DNA of 64,000 nt from Pseudoxanthomonas sp. CF385 (GCF_900104255.1 NZ_FNKZ01000001.1:248001-312000); one strand, 5' to 3'; positions 18,270 through 26,979 are shown, counted from the first letter of the stretch. A program made the numbers and translations. Notes: generated from the letters alone by a model not told the origin.

Positions 18270-19121
18270 CTACCGGAACACCACAGTGCGGTGGCCGTTG
18301 AGCAGGATGCGGTGCTCGGTATGGCGACGCACGGCGCGGGCCAGCACCAGCGATTCGATGTCGCTGCCCATGCGCACCAGCTCCTTCGGCGTCATCGCGT
18401 GGTCCACGCGGGCGACGTCCTGTTCGATGATCGGGCCTTCGTCCAGGTCGCGCGTCACGTAGTGCGCGGTGGCGCCGATGATCTTGACCCCGCGCGCGTG
18501 CGCCTGGTGGTAGGGCTTGGCGCCCTTGAAGCTGGGCAGGAAGCTGTGGTGGATGTTGATGGCGCGCCCGGACAGCGCGTCGCACAGCGTCGGCGAGAGG
18601 ATCTGCATGTAGCGGGCCAGCACGACCAGGTCGATCCGTTCGCGTTCCACCAGGTCGATGATCCGCTGTTCCTGCTCGTCGCGATGGTCGGCGGTCACCG
18701 GCAGGTGGTGGAAGGCTACGCCGTACGACTGCGCCAATGGCGCGAAGTCGGGATGGTTGGAGACCACGCAGGCGATCTCGACCGGCAGCTGCCGGCTGTG
18801 CACGCGGAACAGCAGGTCGTTGAGGCAGTGCCCCTGTTTGCTGACCAGCACCATCAGCCGCGCCTTGTGGCGTGCGTCGCGCAACTGCCAGTCCATCGCG
18901 AACGCCTCGGCCAGCGGCTGGAACCGTGCCTGCAGCGCTTCGGCGGAGATGGCTTCCGGCAGGTCGAAGTGCACGCGCAGGAAGAAGCGGCCGGATTCCT
19001 CGTCGCCGAACTGCTGCGCATCGAGGATGTTGCAGCCGGCGTCGAACAGCAGCCCGGTGACCCGGTAGACGATGCCGGTGGTGTCCGGGCAGGACAGCGT
19101 GAGGATGTGGTCGCGACGCAT
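18270..19121 (-). CDS. purU: Formyltetrahydrofolate deformylase
   Basis: PurU hydrolyses 10-formyl-THF to THF and formate, balancing one-carbon pools and feeding formate to PurT. The 283-residue protein has an N-terminal ACT domain (LTLSCPDTTGIVYRVTGLLF) and a C-terminal formyl-transferase fold with INIHHSFLPSFKGAKPYHQA, GATAHYVTRDLDEGPIIEQ and VLARYMQIL. The Asn-His-Asp catalytic set is present. It is upstream of and antisense to the permease end, with a palindromic repeat between. Confidence 0.96.
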   Translation of the reverse strand: MRRDHILTLSCPDTTGIVYRVTGLLFDAGCNILDAQQFGDEESGRFFLRVHFDLPEAISAEALQARFQPLAEAFAMDWQLRDARHKARLMVLVSKQGHCLNDLLFRVHSRQLPVEIACVVSNHPDFAPLAQSYGVAFHHLPVTADHRDEQEQRIIDLVERERIDLVVLARYMQILSPTLCDALSGRAINIHHSFLPSFKGAKPYHQAHARGVKIIGATAHYVTRDLDEGPIIEQDVARVDHAMTPKELVRMGSDIESLVLARAVRRHTEHRILLNGHRTVVFR

Positions 19122-19137
19122 GGATTCGGTGCTTGGA

Positions 19138-19524
19138 TCAGGCCGACCCGCTGAGCGGGCTGGGCCCGCGTGGATCGTGGGATGGGGATTCCGACACCGT
19201 GTATTGCAGACGGCGCTCGCGGATTGAAAGGTAGATGAGAAGCAGGCCGACGGTGACCAGGAACGCGCCCGACGCGAACATCACCCAGAACGTATTACCG
19301 AGGACGTCGATCAGCACCAAGCCCGTGCTGTGGGAATCCCTGGCCACGTATGCGTGATCGCCCGTGAGGGAGGCCACCACGTGCTTCGAATGCCTGCGCA
19401 GGGGCGACCCCATGTGCCATGCCGCGTCCCAGGCGTAGAAGATCCACAGCCAGTTGAAGACGCCCACGGCGATCGACAGTCCTCCAAGGACCAAGCCCAT
19501 CGGTCTGGGGGCAACAGGGCTCAT
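19138..19524 (-). CDS. Small membrane protein, 128 aa, unknown function
   Basis: Two hydrophobic segments are visible: LVLGGLSIAVGVFNWLWIFY near the N-terminus and NTFWVMFASGAFLVTVGLLL near residue 90. A charged loop of about 45 residues lies between them and a polar tail follows. No family signature is recognised. It ends 16 nt before purU on the same strand and starts 10 nt after the inhibitor-like gene, so all three may share a transcript. Codon use is ordinary for the window. Confidence 0.65.
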   Translation of the reverse strand: MSPVAPRPMGLVLGGLSIAVGVFNWLWIFYAWDAAWHMGSPLRRHSKHVVASLTGDHAYVARDSHSTGLVLIDVLGNTFWVMFASGAFLVTVGLLLIYLSIRERRLQYTVSESPSHDPRGPSPLSGSA

Positions 19525-19534
19525 CGCCTTCTGC

Positions 19535-19852
19535 TTACTCGCAGCGCGCCGCGGTGATGCGGTTGTTGGCGTCGATGTAGACGCGCAGGCGGTCGCTGCG
19601 CGTGTCGTGCTTCACCACGGTGCTGGGGCCGATCGGATTGACCAGGCCCGCGCCGCTCTCGCTGGAGAGGCGGCGCAGGGTGGCTTCGTCGGCCGGCTGG
19701 CCGACCGCCCAGCCGAGCGACGCATCGCGGCAGGTGCCGCTGCCGGCGACCTGCGGGCCCGGTGTGCTGACGCAGGCGGTGAGCGCCATGACGGCGAGGG
19801 CCAGCGACGTCGCGCGGGTGGACGAACGGTACAGCAGCGGGGGGAGGGCCAT
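19535..19852 (-). CDS. Lipoprotein with I78-type peptidase inhibitor domain
   Basis: This 105-residue protein has a lipoprotein signal (LAVMALTACVS, lipobox cysteine near residue 27). The short mature domain has the I78 layout: CRDASLGWAVGQPADEA, then GLVNPIGPSTVV, then SDRLRVYIDANNRITAARCE with the closing cysteine. I78 domains inhibit serine peptidases such as subtilisins. Here it would sit in the envelope, possibly guarding against self- or neighbour-made proteases. The exact target is unknown. Confidence 0.8.
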   Translation of the reverse strand: MALPPLLYRSSTRATSLALAVMALTACVSTPGPQVAGSGTCRDASLGWAVGQPADEATLRRLSSESGAGLVNPIGPSTVVKHDTRSDRLRVYIDANNRITAARCE

Positions 19853-19956
19853 GGCAGCATCTCGGGGGCGGCTGAGGATCGCTGTTTAACACACCCGCCG
19901 GCCTAACGGGCGGGCGCCCGTCTCGCACCGCCTGTTCCCCCTTCACGGAGACCGTC

Positions 19957-21018
19957 ATGGATCGTCGCTTCGTCATGCCGCTCGCGCTCGCCGCCGCCCT
20001 CCTGTCCTCGCTCGCCGCCACGCCGCCCGCCGATGCCTGTACCCGCGTCGTCTATCTCGGCGCCAACGACGACGTGATCACCGCCCGTTCGATGGACTGG
20101 AAGAACGACGTGGCGACGAACCTGTGGATCTTCCCCCGCGGCATGGCCCGCAGCGGGCAGGCCGGGCCCCACTCGGTGAAATGGACATCGAAGTACGGCA
20201 GCGTCATCGCGACGGGCTACGACATCTCCACCACCGACGGCATGAACGAAGCCGGCCTGGTCGCCAACGTGCTCTGGCTGGTCGAATCCGAATATCCCGC
20301 CTACGACGGACGCGGCCCCGGCCTGAGCATCGCGGCGTGGGCCCAATACGTGCTCGACAACTACGGCAGCGTGAAGGAGGCCGTCGACGCCTTGCGCAAG
20401 CAGCCTTTCACCGTCGTGACCGACAAGGTGCCCGGGGAGGACCGGCTGACCACGCTGCACCTGTCGATGTCCGATGCCAGTGGCGACAGCGCCATCATCG
20501 AATACATCGACGGCAAGCAGGTGATTCACCATGATCGCCGGTACCAAGTGATGACCAACTCGCCGGTGTTCGACCAGCAGCTGGCGCTCAATGCCTATTG
20601 GAAGCAGATCGGTGGCACGGTGATGCTGCCGGGCACCAACCGCGCCGCAGACCGCTTCGCGCGCGCCTCGTTCTACGTCAATGCGATCCCGAAGGCCGAG
20701 GATCCGGTGAAGGCGCTGGCCAGCGTCTTCAGCGTGATCCGCAACACGTCGGTACCGTTCGGCATCAACACGCCGGAAGAGCCCAACATCTCCTCCACGC
20801 GCTGGCGGACCGTCGCCGACCACAAGCGCAAGCTCTATTTCTTCGAATCCGCGCTGACGCCGAACACGTTCTGGGTGGATCTCAAGGACGTGGACTTCTC
20901 GAGGGAGACCGGCAAGGTGCTGCGCCTGGACCTGGGTGCGGACCAGCGCAACGTGTTCGCCGGCAACGCGGTGAAGGATTTCAGGCCCGCGGAACCGTTC
21001 GTGTTCCAGGGCCTGTAG
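19957..21018 (+). CDS. Exported Ntn-hydrolase of the choloylglycine / penicillin-V acylase family
   Basis: The 353-residue precursor has a signal peptide ending PPADA, which exposes Cys28 (ACTRVVYLG) as the N-terminal nucleophile. SMDWKND supplies the Arg/Asp/Trp-region residues, followed by SVIATGYD, GMNEAGLVANVLWL and the late Asn/Arg part. It cleaves linear amide C-N bonds. Gram-negative members include penicillin-V and acyl-homoserine-lactone acylases, so the real substrate is open. The mature enzyme should be periplasmic. Its stop abuts the stop of the convergent hydrolase with no gap. Confidence 0.9.
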   Translation: MDRRFVMPLALAAALLSSLAATPPADACTRVVYLGANDDVITARSMDWKNDVATNLWIFPRGMARSGQAGPHSVKWTSKYGSVIATGYDISTTDGMNEAGLVANVLWLVESEYPAYDGRGPGLSIAAWAQYVLDNYGSVKEAVDALRKQPFTVVTDKVPGEDRLTTLHLSMSDASGDSAIIEYIDGKQVIHHDRRYQVMTNSPVFDQQLALNAYWKQIGGTVMLPGTNRAADRFARASFYVNAIPKAEDPVKALASVFSVIRNTSVPFGINTPEEPNISSTRWRTVADHKRKLYFFESALTPNTFWVDLKDVDFSRETGKVLRLDLGADQRNVFAGNAVKDFRPAEPFVFQGL

Positions 21019-22275
21019 CTACAGATCGAATGCGAGCAGGTCGTGGCCGGTGGCGGCGCGCACCACACGCCGGTACAACACGTTGCCGCTGCCGCCGTTG
21101 GTCAGCGCCACCAGCGCACGCTGGCCGCTGGCATCGCCGAGCGCGAAATTCTTGAAGATGCCGCCGTTGCTGCCCGAGTGGTAGAAGACCGGCCCGCGCG
21201 GCGTGGCTTCCAGGTTCCAGCCCAGGCCCTTCTCCGTCCAGCGGCCGGGCACGTCGATCTGCTTGGTCAGCATCGCGCGGCGCGTGGCCTCGGTGATCTG
21301 CCACGGTTCGCGCGGCGTGCGCACCATCAGCGCCATGAAGCGCGCGTACGCGGTCGGCGTGGTGCGCAGGCTCGCGGCGGCATTGGCGAGGATGTCACCG
21401 GGCCAGTTCACCAGGCCCTTGGGCGTGATCGCCTGCACCTCGGGCAACGCGCGCGCGGCATCCTCGTAGCGCCAGGTCGACAGCGGCTTGCCCCAGCGGT
21501 CTGCCACGACCTGCGCCGCGCTCCACTGCTCGCGCAGCATCTGCGGCGGCATGCCGGGCGTTTCGTCCTCGACGGCGCGATGCCCGTACACCGAACGCGC
21601 GGCTAGGTCCGCATTCCAGCTGTAGCTGCTGCCCTGCATGCCGGCGGGGCCGAACAGCAGGCGCTGCATCGATTCGTCCAGGCTCTCGCCGGTCAGCGTT
21701 TCGACCACCAGCTGCAGCCAGAAGATCGCTTCGCCCGAATAGTCGATGCGCGTGCCGGGCTTCACGGCGGGCACCAGTTTTTCGGTCACCGGATCCTTGC
21801 GCCAGTTCGGCAGGCCGGTGGAGTGGCGCAATACGTCGCGCACGGTGATGGCGTCGATCCACGGATGGTCGGCCAGGTAGTCCATCCGCCGGTAGCGCAC
21901 CAGCGGTGCATCAAGGTCGATGACGCCCTGGTCCGCCAGCTGCAGCACCAGATAGGCGAACACCGGCTTGCTCAGCGAGGCGTCCTCGAACAGCGTGTTC
22001 GCCACCACCGGCGCGCGCGTCAGCGCATGGGTCACGCCGAACCCGCGCGCCCACACCACCTCGCCCCGCTCGACCACCGCCAGCCCGATGCCCGGCACAC
22101 GCAGCGCCTGCATCAACCGCGGCAGATCATCGAGGAAAGCCTCGGGCGGAATCCAGCCCGCCGCGTCGTCGCAGGCGGCGGCGGAAGCGGAGCGTGGCCA
22201 GGCCCACGCCAGCGGGGACAACAGGCCGGCTTTCAGCAGGTTTCGGCGTGACGGGAACGATGAGGCGTGACTCAT
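21019..22275 (-). CDS. Serine hydrolase, class C beta-lactamase-like
   Basis: The 418-residue protein has a twin-arginine-type signal (SRRNLLKAGLLS ... SASAA). The catalytic SxxK is S100-L-S-K103 (FEDASLSKPVF), with a YSW motif near the middle. The third motif is HSGSNGG rather than KTG, which is common among esterase- and peptidase-like members and argues against a true beta-lactamase. It is exported, probably by Tat, as a folded enzyme. It converges exactly on the acylase-like gene; the substrate is unknown. Confidence 0.87.
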   Translation of the reverse strand: MSHASSFPSRRNLLKAGLLSPLAWAWPRSASAAACDDAAGWIPPEAFLDDLPRLMQALRVPGIGLAVVERGEVVWARGFGVTHALTRAPVVANTLFEDASLSKPVFAYLVLQLADQGVIDLDAPLVRYRRMDYLADHPWIDAITVRDVLRHSTGLPNWRKDPVTEKLVPAVKPGTRIDYSGEAIFWLQLVVETLTGESLDESMQRLLFGPAGMQGSSYSWNADLAARSVYGHRAVEDETPGMPPQMLREQWSAAQVVADRWGKPLSTWRYEDAARALPEVQAITPKGLVNWPGDILANAAASLRTTPTAYARFMALMVRTPREPWQITEATRRAMLTKQIDVPGRWTEKGLGWNLEATPRGPVFYHSGSNGGIFKNFALGDASGQRALVALTNGGSGNVLYRRVVRAATGHDLLAFDL

Positions 22276-22344
22276 GACGGCTTGAGTGTCCCTAGGCAGG
22301 CTCGTTTAAAGATGACGTATGAGCGATGCAAACCCCGCGCTGGC

Positions 22345-22374
22345 TTGACGCGCCACGCCCCACCGCCGTATCGT
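22345..22374 (+). promoter_or_regulatory. Candidate sigma-70 promoter of metE
   Basis: TTGACG (22345-22350), an 18-nt spacer and TATCGT (22369-22374) predict transcription from about 22381. That is only a few bases before the first paired base of the cobalamin riboswitch, which strongly supports both calls. Confidence 0.65.
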
Positions 22375-22383
22375 CCGCATCGC

Positions 22384-22587
22384 CAAGGTTTCCATCTCTT
22401 CATGCGAATGAAGAGATGGGATTAAAAGGGAAGCCGGTGCGGCCTGTTCCATGGGCCTATTCCGGCGCTGCCCCGCAGCGGTATTTGGAAACGAACCCCG
22501 TCAACAGCACTGGTCCTCGCGGGCCGGGAAGCGGTGGGAAGTAGGCCAGCGCACACGCGCCCGTCCATGAGCCCGAAGACCTGCCCT
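22384..22587 (+). promoter_or_regulatory. Cobalamin riboswitch upstream of metE
   Basis: The conserved cobalamin-aptamer blocks occur in order. P1 5' strand AAGGT; a perfect 12-bp P2 hairpin with GCGA loop (22392-22419); GGGATTAAAAGGGAAGCCGG; GCGCTGCCCCGCAGCGGTA (three-way core); GCACTGG; CGGGAAGCGGTGG with AGTAGG (B12-box region); and GAGCCCGAAGACCTGCC at the 3' end, whose ACCT pairs with AGGT of P1. Cobalamin binding should lower metE expression, because MetE is needed only when B12-dependent MetH cannot work. Confidence 0.93.
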
Positions 22588-22590
22588 GGC

Positions 22591-22614
22591 CGGAAGACAC
22601 GACCGTCTTCCGTC
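22591..22614 (+). promoter_or_regulatory. Putative expression-platform hairpin of the metE riboswitch
   Basis: CGGAAGAC (22591-22598) and GTCTTCCG (22605-22612) form a perfect 8-bp stem. The same GTCTTC can instead pair with GAAGAC at 22575-22580 inside the aptamer 3' end, so the two pairings exclude each other. No T-tract follows; control could be Rho-dependent or translational. About 190 nt of leader remain before metE, with no clear second structure. Confidence 0.5.
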
Positions 22615-22802
22615 TGACCTGGAGCTTCCGAGGGGAGGCGGCCGGAGCCCGTGTCCGCGCGCGCCTGCCCGGATGCGTCCTCCTGCGCCTTCCTCCCGGC
22701 ACTCCGGCTCGCCCGCGGGGGCGAAGGTCGCTGGCGTGGCGGGCGCGTGCCCGGCGCGCGGTTCCTTCGTTCCTCATCACTGCTTGCATGAGGACACGCA
22801 CC

Positions 22803-25094
22803 ATGACCACCGTTACCACCCTCGGCTTCCCGCGCATCGGCGTGAAGCGCGAACTGAAGACCGCACTCGAACGCTACTGGCGCGGCGAAAGCAGCGCCGA
22901 CGCGCTGCAGGACACCGCACGCGACCTGCGCCATCGCCACTGGCAGCTGCAACGCAATGCCGGCGCCGATGTCGTCCCCTGCAACGACTTTTCGCTGTAC
23001 GACCACGTGCTGGATACGGCGTTCCTGTTCGACGCCCTGCCCGACGCCTACCGCGCACTGGCCGATGCCGATCCGTTGGCCGGCTACTTCACCCTCGCGC
23101 GCGGCCTGCAAAAGGACGGCGTGGACCTGCGCGCGCTGGAGATGACCAAGTGGTTCGACACCAACTACCACTACCTCGTGCCGGAGCTGCACGCCGGGCA
23201 GAGTTTCCGGTTGCGCGGCGACAAGCCGGTGGCCGAGTACCTTGAAGCACGTGCCCAGGGCCACGCGACGCGCCCCGTGCTGCTCGGGCCGGTGAGCTTC
23301 CTGCTGCTGGCGAAAACGGTGGACGGCAGTGACCGGCTGGCGCTGCTCGACCGCCTGTTGCCGGTATACGCGGAGCTGCTGACGAAGCTGCATGCGGCGG
23401 GTGCGGACTGGGTGCAGCTCGATGAGCCCTGCCTGGTGCTGGACCTGGATGAGGCCACCCGTTCGGCCTACCTGCGCGCGTACGCGACGCTGGCGAAGAC
23501 CGTCCGTCCGCGCCTGCTGCTGGCGACGTACTTCGGTCGGCTCGATGCGCAGCTGCCGCTGGCCTGCGCGCTGCCGGTCGACGGCCTGCACGTGGACCTG
23601 GTGCGCGGCAAGGAACAGCTGGACGACGTGCTGAAGCAGTGGCCGCGTGGCCGCGTGCTGTCGGTGGGCCTGGTGGATGGCCGCAACATCTGGCGCACGA
23701 ACCTGGACAACGCGTTGATCCTGGCCAGGTACGCGCAAGGCCACCTGGAGCTCGGCCAGCTGTGGCTGGCGCCGTCGTGCTCGCTGCTGCACGTGCCGGT
23801 GGACGTCATCGGCGAGAAGGCGCTGCCATCCGACCTGAAGTCATGGCTGGCCTTTGCCCGGCAGAAAATCGAGGAACTGCGCCTGCTGGCCGACGCGCTG
23901 CGCGATCCGCGCACGGCGGACCCCGCGCTGGCGGTGGCGCGCGATCGCATCGAATCGCGTCGCCACTCGGGACGGGTGCACCGCCCCGCTGTCGCGGCGC
24001 GGCTGGCCTCGCCCGAGGCGGCCGACATCCATCGTGATGTGCCGTACCCGCAGCGTCGTCTTGCCCAGCAGGCGCGATTCGCGCTGCCGGCGTTCCCGAC
24101 CACGACGATTGGCTCGTTCCCGCAGACGCACGAGGTGCGCGAGGCGCGCGCGCGCCACAAGAGCGGCACGCTGTCCGACGCCGGGTACGATGCCTTCCTC
24201 GAAGCCGAGACCGCGCGCTGCGTGCACATCCAGGAAGAGATCGGCCTCGACGTGCTGGTGCATGGCGAGTTCGAGCGCAACGACATGGTGGAGTACTTCG
24301 GCGAGCAGCTGGACGGGTTCGCCTTCACCAAGAACGGGTGGGTACAGAGCTATGGCTCGCGCTGCGTGAAGCCGCCGATCATCTACGGCGACGTGTCGCG
24401 CCCCGCGCCGATGACGGTGCGCTGGACGCGGTACGCGCAGTCGCTGACCGAGCGGCCGATGAAGGGCATGCTGACCGGACCGGTCACCGTGCTGCAGTGG
24501 TCGTTCGTGCGCGACGACCAGGCGCGTGCGCAGACCTGCCGGCAGATCGCGCTCGCCCTGCGTGACGAAGTGCTGGACCTGGAGGCGGCCGGCATCGGCG
24601 TGATCCAGATCGACGAACCGGCCCTGCGCGAAGGCCTGCCGTTGCGTCGCGCGGACTGGCAGGCCTACCTGGCCTGGGCCGTGGAGTGCTTCCGCATCAG
24701 TGCGTCCGGTGTGAAGGACGACACCCAGATCCACACCCACATGTGCTACTCGGAGTTCAACGACATCATCGAAGCCGTGGCGGCGATGGACGCCGACGTC
24801 ATCTCCATCGAAACCTCGCGTTCGCGGATGGAACTGCTGGAGGCGTTCGTGAGGTTCCGCTATCCCAACGAGATCGGTCCCGGCGTGTACGACATCCACT
24901 CGCCGCGCATCCCGACCACGGGCGAGATGATCGACCTGCTGGAGCGCGCCCGCGCCGTACTGGCGCCCGAGCAGATCTGGGTCAATCCGGACTGCGGCTT
25001 GAAGACGCGGGGCTGGCCCGAGGTGCGTACGGCGCTGGAGCGGATGGTGGAAGCAGCGCATGCCTTGCGTGGCGGACGCGCGCAGGCGGCCTGA
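22803..25094 (+). CDS. metE: Cobalamin-independent methionine synthase
   Basis: MetE transfers the methyl group of 5-methyl-THF-polyglutamate to homocysteine, using zinc and no B12. The 763-residue protein has the two-barrel layout: N-terminal [15 protein letters not shown], then the C-terminal catalytic half starting [15 protein letters not shown]. Zinc ligands are in [12 protein letters not shown] (His, Cys) and [11 protein letters not shown] (Cys). ATG 22803 has GAGGA 8 nt upstream; an ATG five codons earlier overlaps it. The riboswitch in the leader couples it to B12 status. Confidence 0.97.
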   Translation: MTTVTTLGFPRIGVKRELKTALERYWRGESSADALQDTARDLRHRHWQLQRNAGADVVPCNDFSLYDHVLDTAFLFDALPDAYRALADADPLAGYFTLARGLQKDGVDLRALEMTKWFDTNYHYLVPELHAGQSFRLRGDKPVAEYLEARAQGHATRPVLLGPVSFLLLAKTVDGSDRLALLDRLLPVYAELLTKLHAAGADWVQLDEPCLVLDLDEATRSAYLRAYATLAKTVRPRLLLATYFGRLDAQLPLACALPVDGLHVDLVRGKEQLDDVLKQWPRGRVLSVGLVDGRNIWRTNLDNALILARYAQGHLELGQLWLAPSCSLLHVPVDVIGEKALPSDLKSWLAFARQKIEELRLLADALRDPRTADPALAVARDRIESRRHSGRVHRPAVAARLASPEAADIHRDVPYPQRRLAQQARFALPAFPTTTIGSFPQTHEVREARARHKSGTLSDAGYDAFLEAETARCVHIQEEIGLDVLVHGEFERNDMVEYFGEQLDGFAFTKNGWVQSYGSRCVKPPIIYGDVSRPAPMTVRWTRYAQSLTERPMKGMLTGPVTVLQWSFVRDDQARAQTCRQIALALRDEVLDLEAAGIGVIQIDEPALREGLPLRRADWQAYLAWAVECFRISASGVKDDTQIHTHMCYSEFNDIIEAVAAMDADVISIETSRSRMELLEAFVRFRYPNEIGPGVYDIHSPRIPTTGEMIDLLERARAVLAPEQIWVNPDCGLKTRGWPEVRTALERMVEAAHALRGGRAQAA

Positions 25095-25140
25095 CGGTCG
25101 TCGCAACGTGGTGGCGGGCAAGGGCCCGCCCCACGTCGCT

Positions 25141-25557
25141 TCAATCCTGCGCGATCGCCGGGGGCAGCGGCGGTGCGGGCGTGGGCCGGCCGAGCGGGTC
25201 GAGCGCGATCATCACGAAGTGACCGCGCGTGCACAGCTTGCGCTCGCCGGTCAGCAGGTTCTCGGTGATGACTTCCACGTCGACGTTCATCGAGCTGCGG
25301 CCGACCTTCACCACGCGCGCGACGACTTCCACCAGGTCGCCCTTGTGGATCGGCTGGTTGAAGTCCACCTGCTCCGAGCGCGCGGTGACCACCGTGGAGC
25401 GGGCGTAGCGGGAGGCGACGATGAAGGCGGACATGTCCATCCACGCCAGCGCCTGGCCGCCGAACAGCGTGCCCAGGTGGTTGGTGTGGTCGGGAAAGAC
25501 CATGTGCAGCAGGCGGGCCTCGAGCGGGCGCGCTTCGGCGTTGGCCAGTTCAGTCAT
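25141..25557 (-). CDS. Acyl-CoA thioesterase (hotdog fold)
   Basis: The 138-residue protein matches the YciA/BACH-type hotdog thioesterases. PDHTNHLGTLFGGQALAWMD carries the Asn/Gly/Gln region, followed by VVTARSEQVDFNQPIHKGD and VKVGRSSMNVDVEV. Such enzymes hydrolyse acyl-CoA to free acid and CoA in the cytoplasm, usually as hexamers with broad chain-length range. ATG 25557 has GGAGC upstream. It converges on metE with 46 nt between. Confidence 0.9.
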   Translation of the reverse strand: MTELANAEARPLEARLLHMVFPDHTNHLGTLFGGQALAWMDMSAFIVASRYARSTVVTARSEQVDFNQPIHKGDLVEVVARVVKVGRSSMNVDVEVITENLLTGERKLCTRGHFVMIALDPLGRPTPAPPLPPAIAQD

Positions 25558-25607
25558 GGTGGTGCTCCGGTTCGCGTGCTCCCGGCGGCAGCATAGCGCA
25601 AGCCCTT

Positions 25608-25710
25608 GTGGGAGCGACGTGAGTCGCGACAAGGCTGGAGAAGCGCACGGCTGCCTTCGGATGCCATGAGGACGTGTCGTTGCAGAGATCGCGACTTACG
25701 TCGCTCCCAC
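25608..25710. repeat. Palindromic intergenic repeat, copy 4
   Basis: Arms 25608-25629 and 25689-25710 are 22-bp inverted repeats with one G/T mismatch (GTGAGTCGC against GCGACTTAC), separated by 59 nt. It is the same family as copies 1-3 but with a longer loop, in the gap between the thioesterase start and the nrdB stop. Confidence 0.82.
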
Positions 25711-25728
25711 GTCAGCCATCGCGACGCC

Positions 25729-26748
25729 TCAGAACGCGTGGTCGAAGCCGACTTCGCCCTGCACGCCCAGCTGGTAGGCCGAGACGCGGCGCTCGAAGAA
25801 ATTGGTCAACTCCTGCACGTCCTGCAGCTCCATGAAGGGCAGTGGGTTGCGCACGTCGTAGCGCTTGGGCATGCCCAGCTTGGCGAAGTGCTGGTCGGCG
25901 CAATGCTGCAGGTATTGGCGCATGTCGCGCGTGGAGATGCCGGCCACGCCGCCGGACAGCACGTCCTCGGCGAACTGCACCTCGCACTCGATGGCCTCCT
26001 CCAGCATGTCGTAGACCTGCTGCTGCATGACATCGTCGAACAGGTCCGGCTCTTCCTCGCGCACGGTGCGCACGCATTCGAACGCGAACTCCATGTGGCA
26101 GCTCTCGTCGCGGAACACCCAGTTGGTGCCGCTGGCCAGGCCGGGCAGCAGGCCGCGCGAGCGGAAGAAGTAGACGTAGGCGAAGGCGGCGAAGAAGAAC
26201 AGCCCTTCGATGCACGCGGCGAAGCAGATCTGGTTGAGCAGGAACTGCCGGCGCTGGTCGCGCGTCTCGATCCGCTTCAGGTCCTGGATGCTGTCGATCC
26301 ACTTGAAGCAGAAGTCGGCCTTCTTCTTGATCGCCGGGATGTTCTCCACCGCGGCGAAGGCCTTGAAGCGCTCCGACGGGTCGGGCAGGTAGTTGTCCAG
26401 CAGCGTCAGGTAGAACTGCACGTGCAGCGCTTCCTCGTACAGCTGCCTCGACAGGTACATGCGCGCTTCCGGCGCGTTGAGGTGCTGGTAGAGGTTCAGC
26501 ACCAGGTTGTTCGACACGATCGAATCGCCGGTGGCGAAGAAGGCGACCAGCCGGTGGATCAGGTGGCGGTCGGCCGGCGTCATCTTGGCATGCAGGTCGG
26601 TGATGTCGATCTGGAAATTGATCTCCTCCACCGTCCACGTGTTCTTGATGGCGTCGCGGTACATGTCGTAGAACTGCGGGTAGCGCATCGGGCGCAGCGT
26701 CAGTTCGAAACCGGGGTCTAGCAGCATCTGCTTGGGGTGTGCGGACAT
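25729..26748 (-). CDS. nrdB: Ribonucleoside-diphosphate reductase class Ia, beta subunit
   Basis: The 339-residue NrdB makes the diiron-tyrosyl radical. Metal ligands are visible in FFATGDSIVSNN (Asp), YEEALHVQFYLTLL (Glu and His), ACIEGLFFF (Glu) and FRDESCHMEFAF (Glu and His). The radical tyrosine is the Tyr four residues after the His in EALHVQFY. The C-terminal tail GVQGEVGFDHAF would dock NrdA. ATG 26748 begins the conserved protein. It is 231 nt downstream of nrdA, a gap filled mostly by a composite repeat, so co-transcription is likely but not overlapping. Confidence 0.96.
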   Translation of the reverse strand: MSAHPKQMLLDPGFELTLRPMRYPQFYDMYRDAIKNTWTVEEINFQIDITDLHAKMTPADRHLIHRLVAFFATGDSIVSNNLVLNLYQHLNAPEARMYLSRQLYEEALHVQFYLTLLDNYLPDPSERFKAFAAVENIPAIKKKADFCFKWIDSIQDLKRIETRDQRRQFLLNQICFAACIEGLFFFAAFAYVYFFRSRGLLPGLASGTNWVFRDESCHMEFAFECVRTVREEEPDLFDDVMQQQVYDMLEEAIECEVQFAEDVLSGGVAGISTRDMRQYLQHCADQHFAKLGMPKRYDVRNPLPFMELQDVQELTNFFERRVSAYQLGVQGEVGFDHAF

Positions 26749-26769
26749 GGTGCGGTGTTCTCGTGGTTC

Positions 26770-26890
26770 TCCTTCTCCCGCCGGGAGAAGGTGCCCGAAG
26801 GGCGGATGAGGGTGCGGCGAAAGTAGCGGCGGTGACACATCGTGATGTCGCCGTACCCTCACCCCAACCCCTCTCCCGATGGGAGAGGGG
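26770..26890. repeat. Composite inverted-pair repeat between nrdA and nrdB
   Basis: The left unit (26771-26814) is a hairpin CTTCTCCCGCCGGGAGAAG followed by tail GTGCCCGAAGGGCGG and GAGGGTG. The right unit (26855-26890) is the inverted counterpart: tail ACCCTCACCCC and hairpin CCCCTCTCCC-GAT-GGGAGAGGGG, a perfect 10-bp stem. A 40-nt unrelated core lies between. It matches two other elements in the window. Confidence 0.75.
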
Positions 26891-26979
26891 CTCGAATCAG
26901 AAGCTGGCGCATCCATGCGCCGGGAACATCCGTGTTCCGATTCCAGGGTCCGTCGACCGGGGTCGACGCAGGGGAGCGG

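Noticed and set aside
21019..22275. True class C beta-lactamase.
   Set aside because: The KTG motif is replaced by HSG and the Tyr motif is atypical, fitting esterase or peptidase relatives better.
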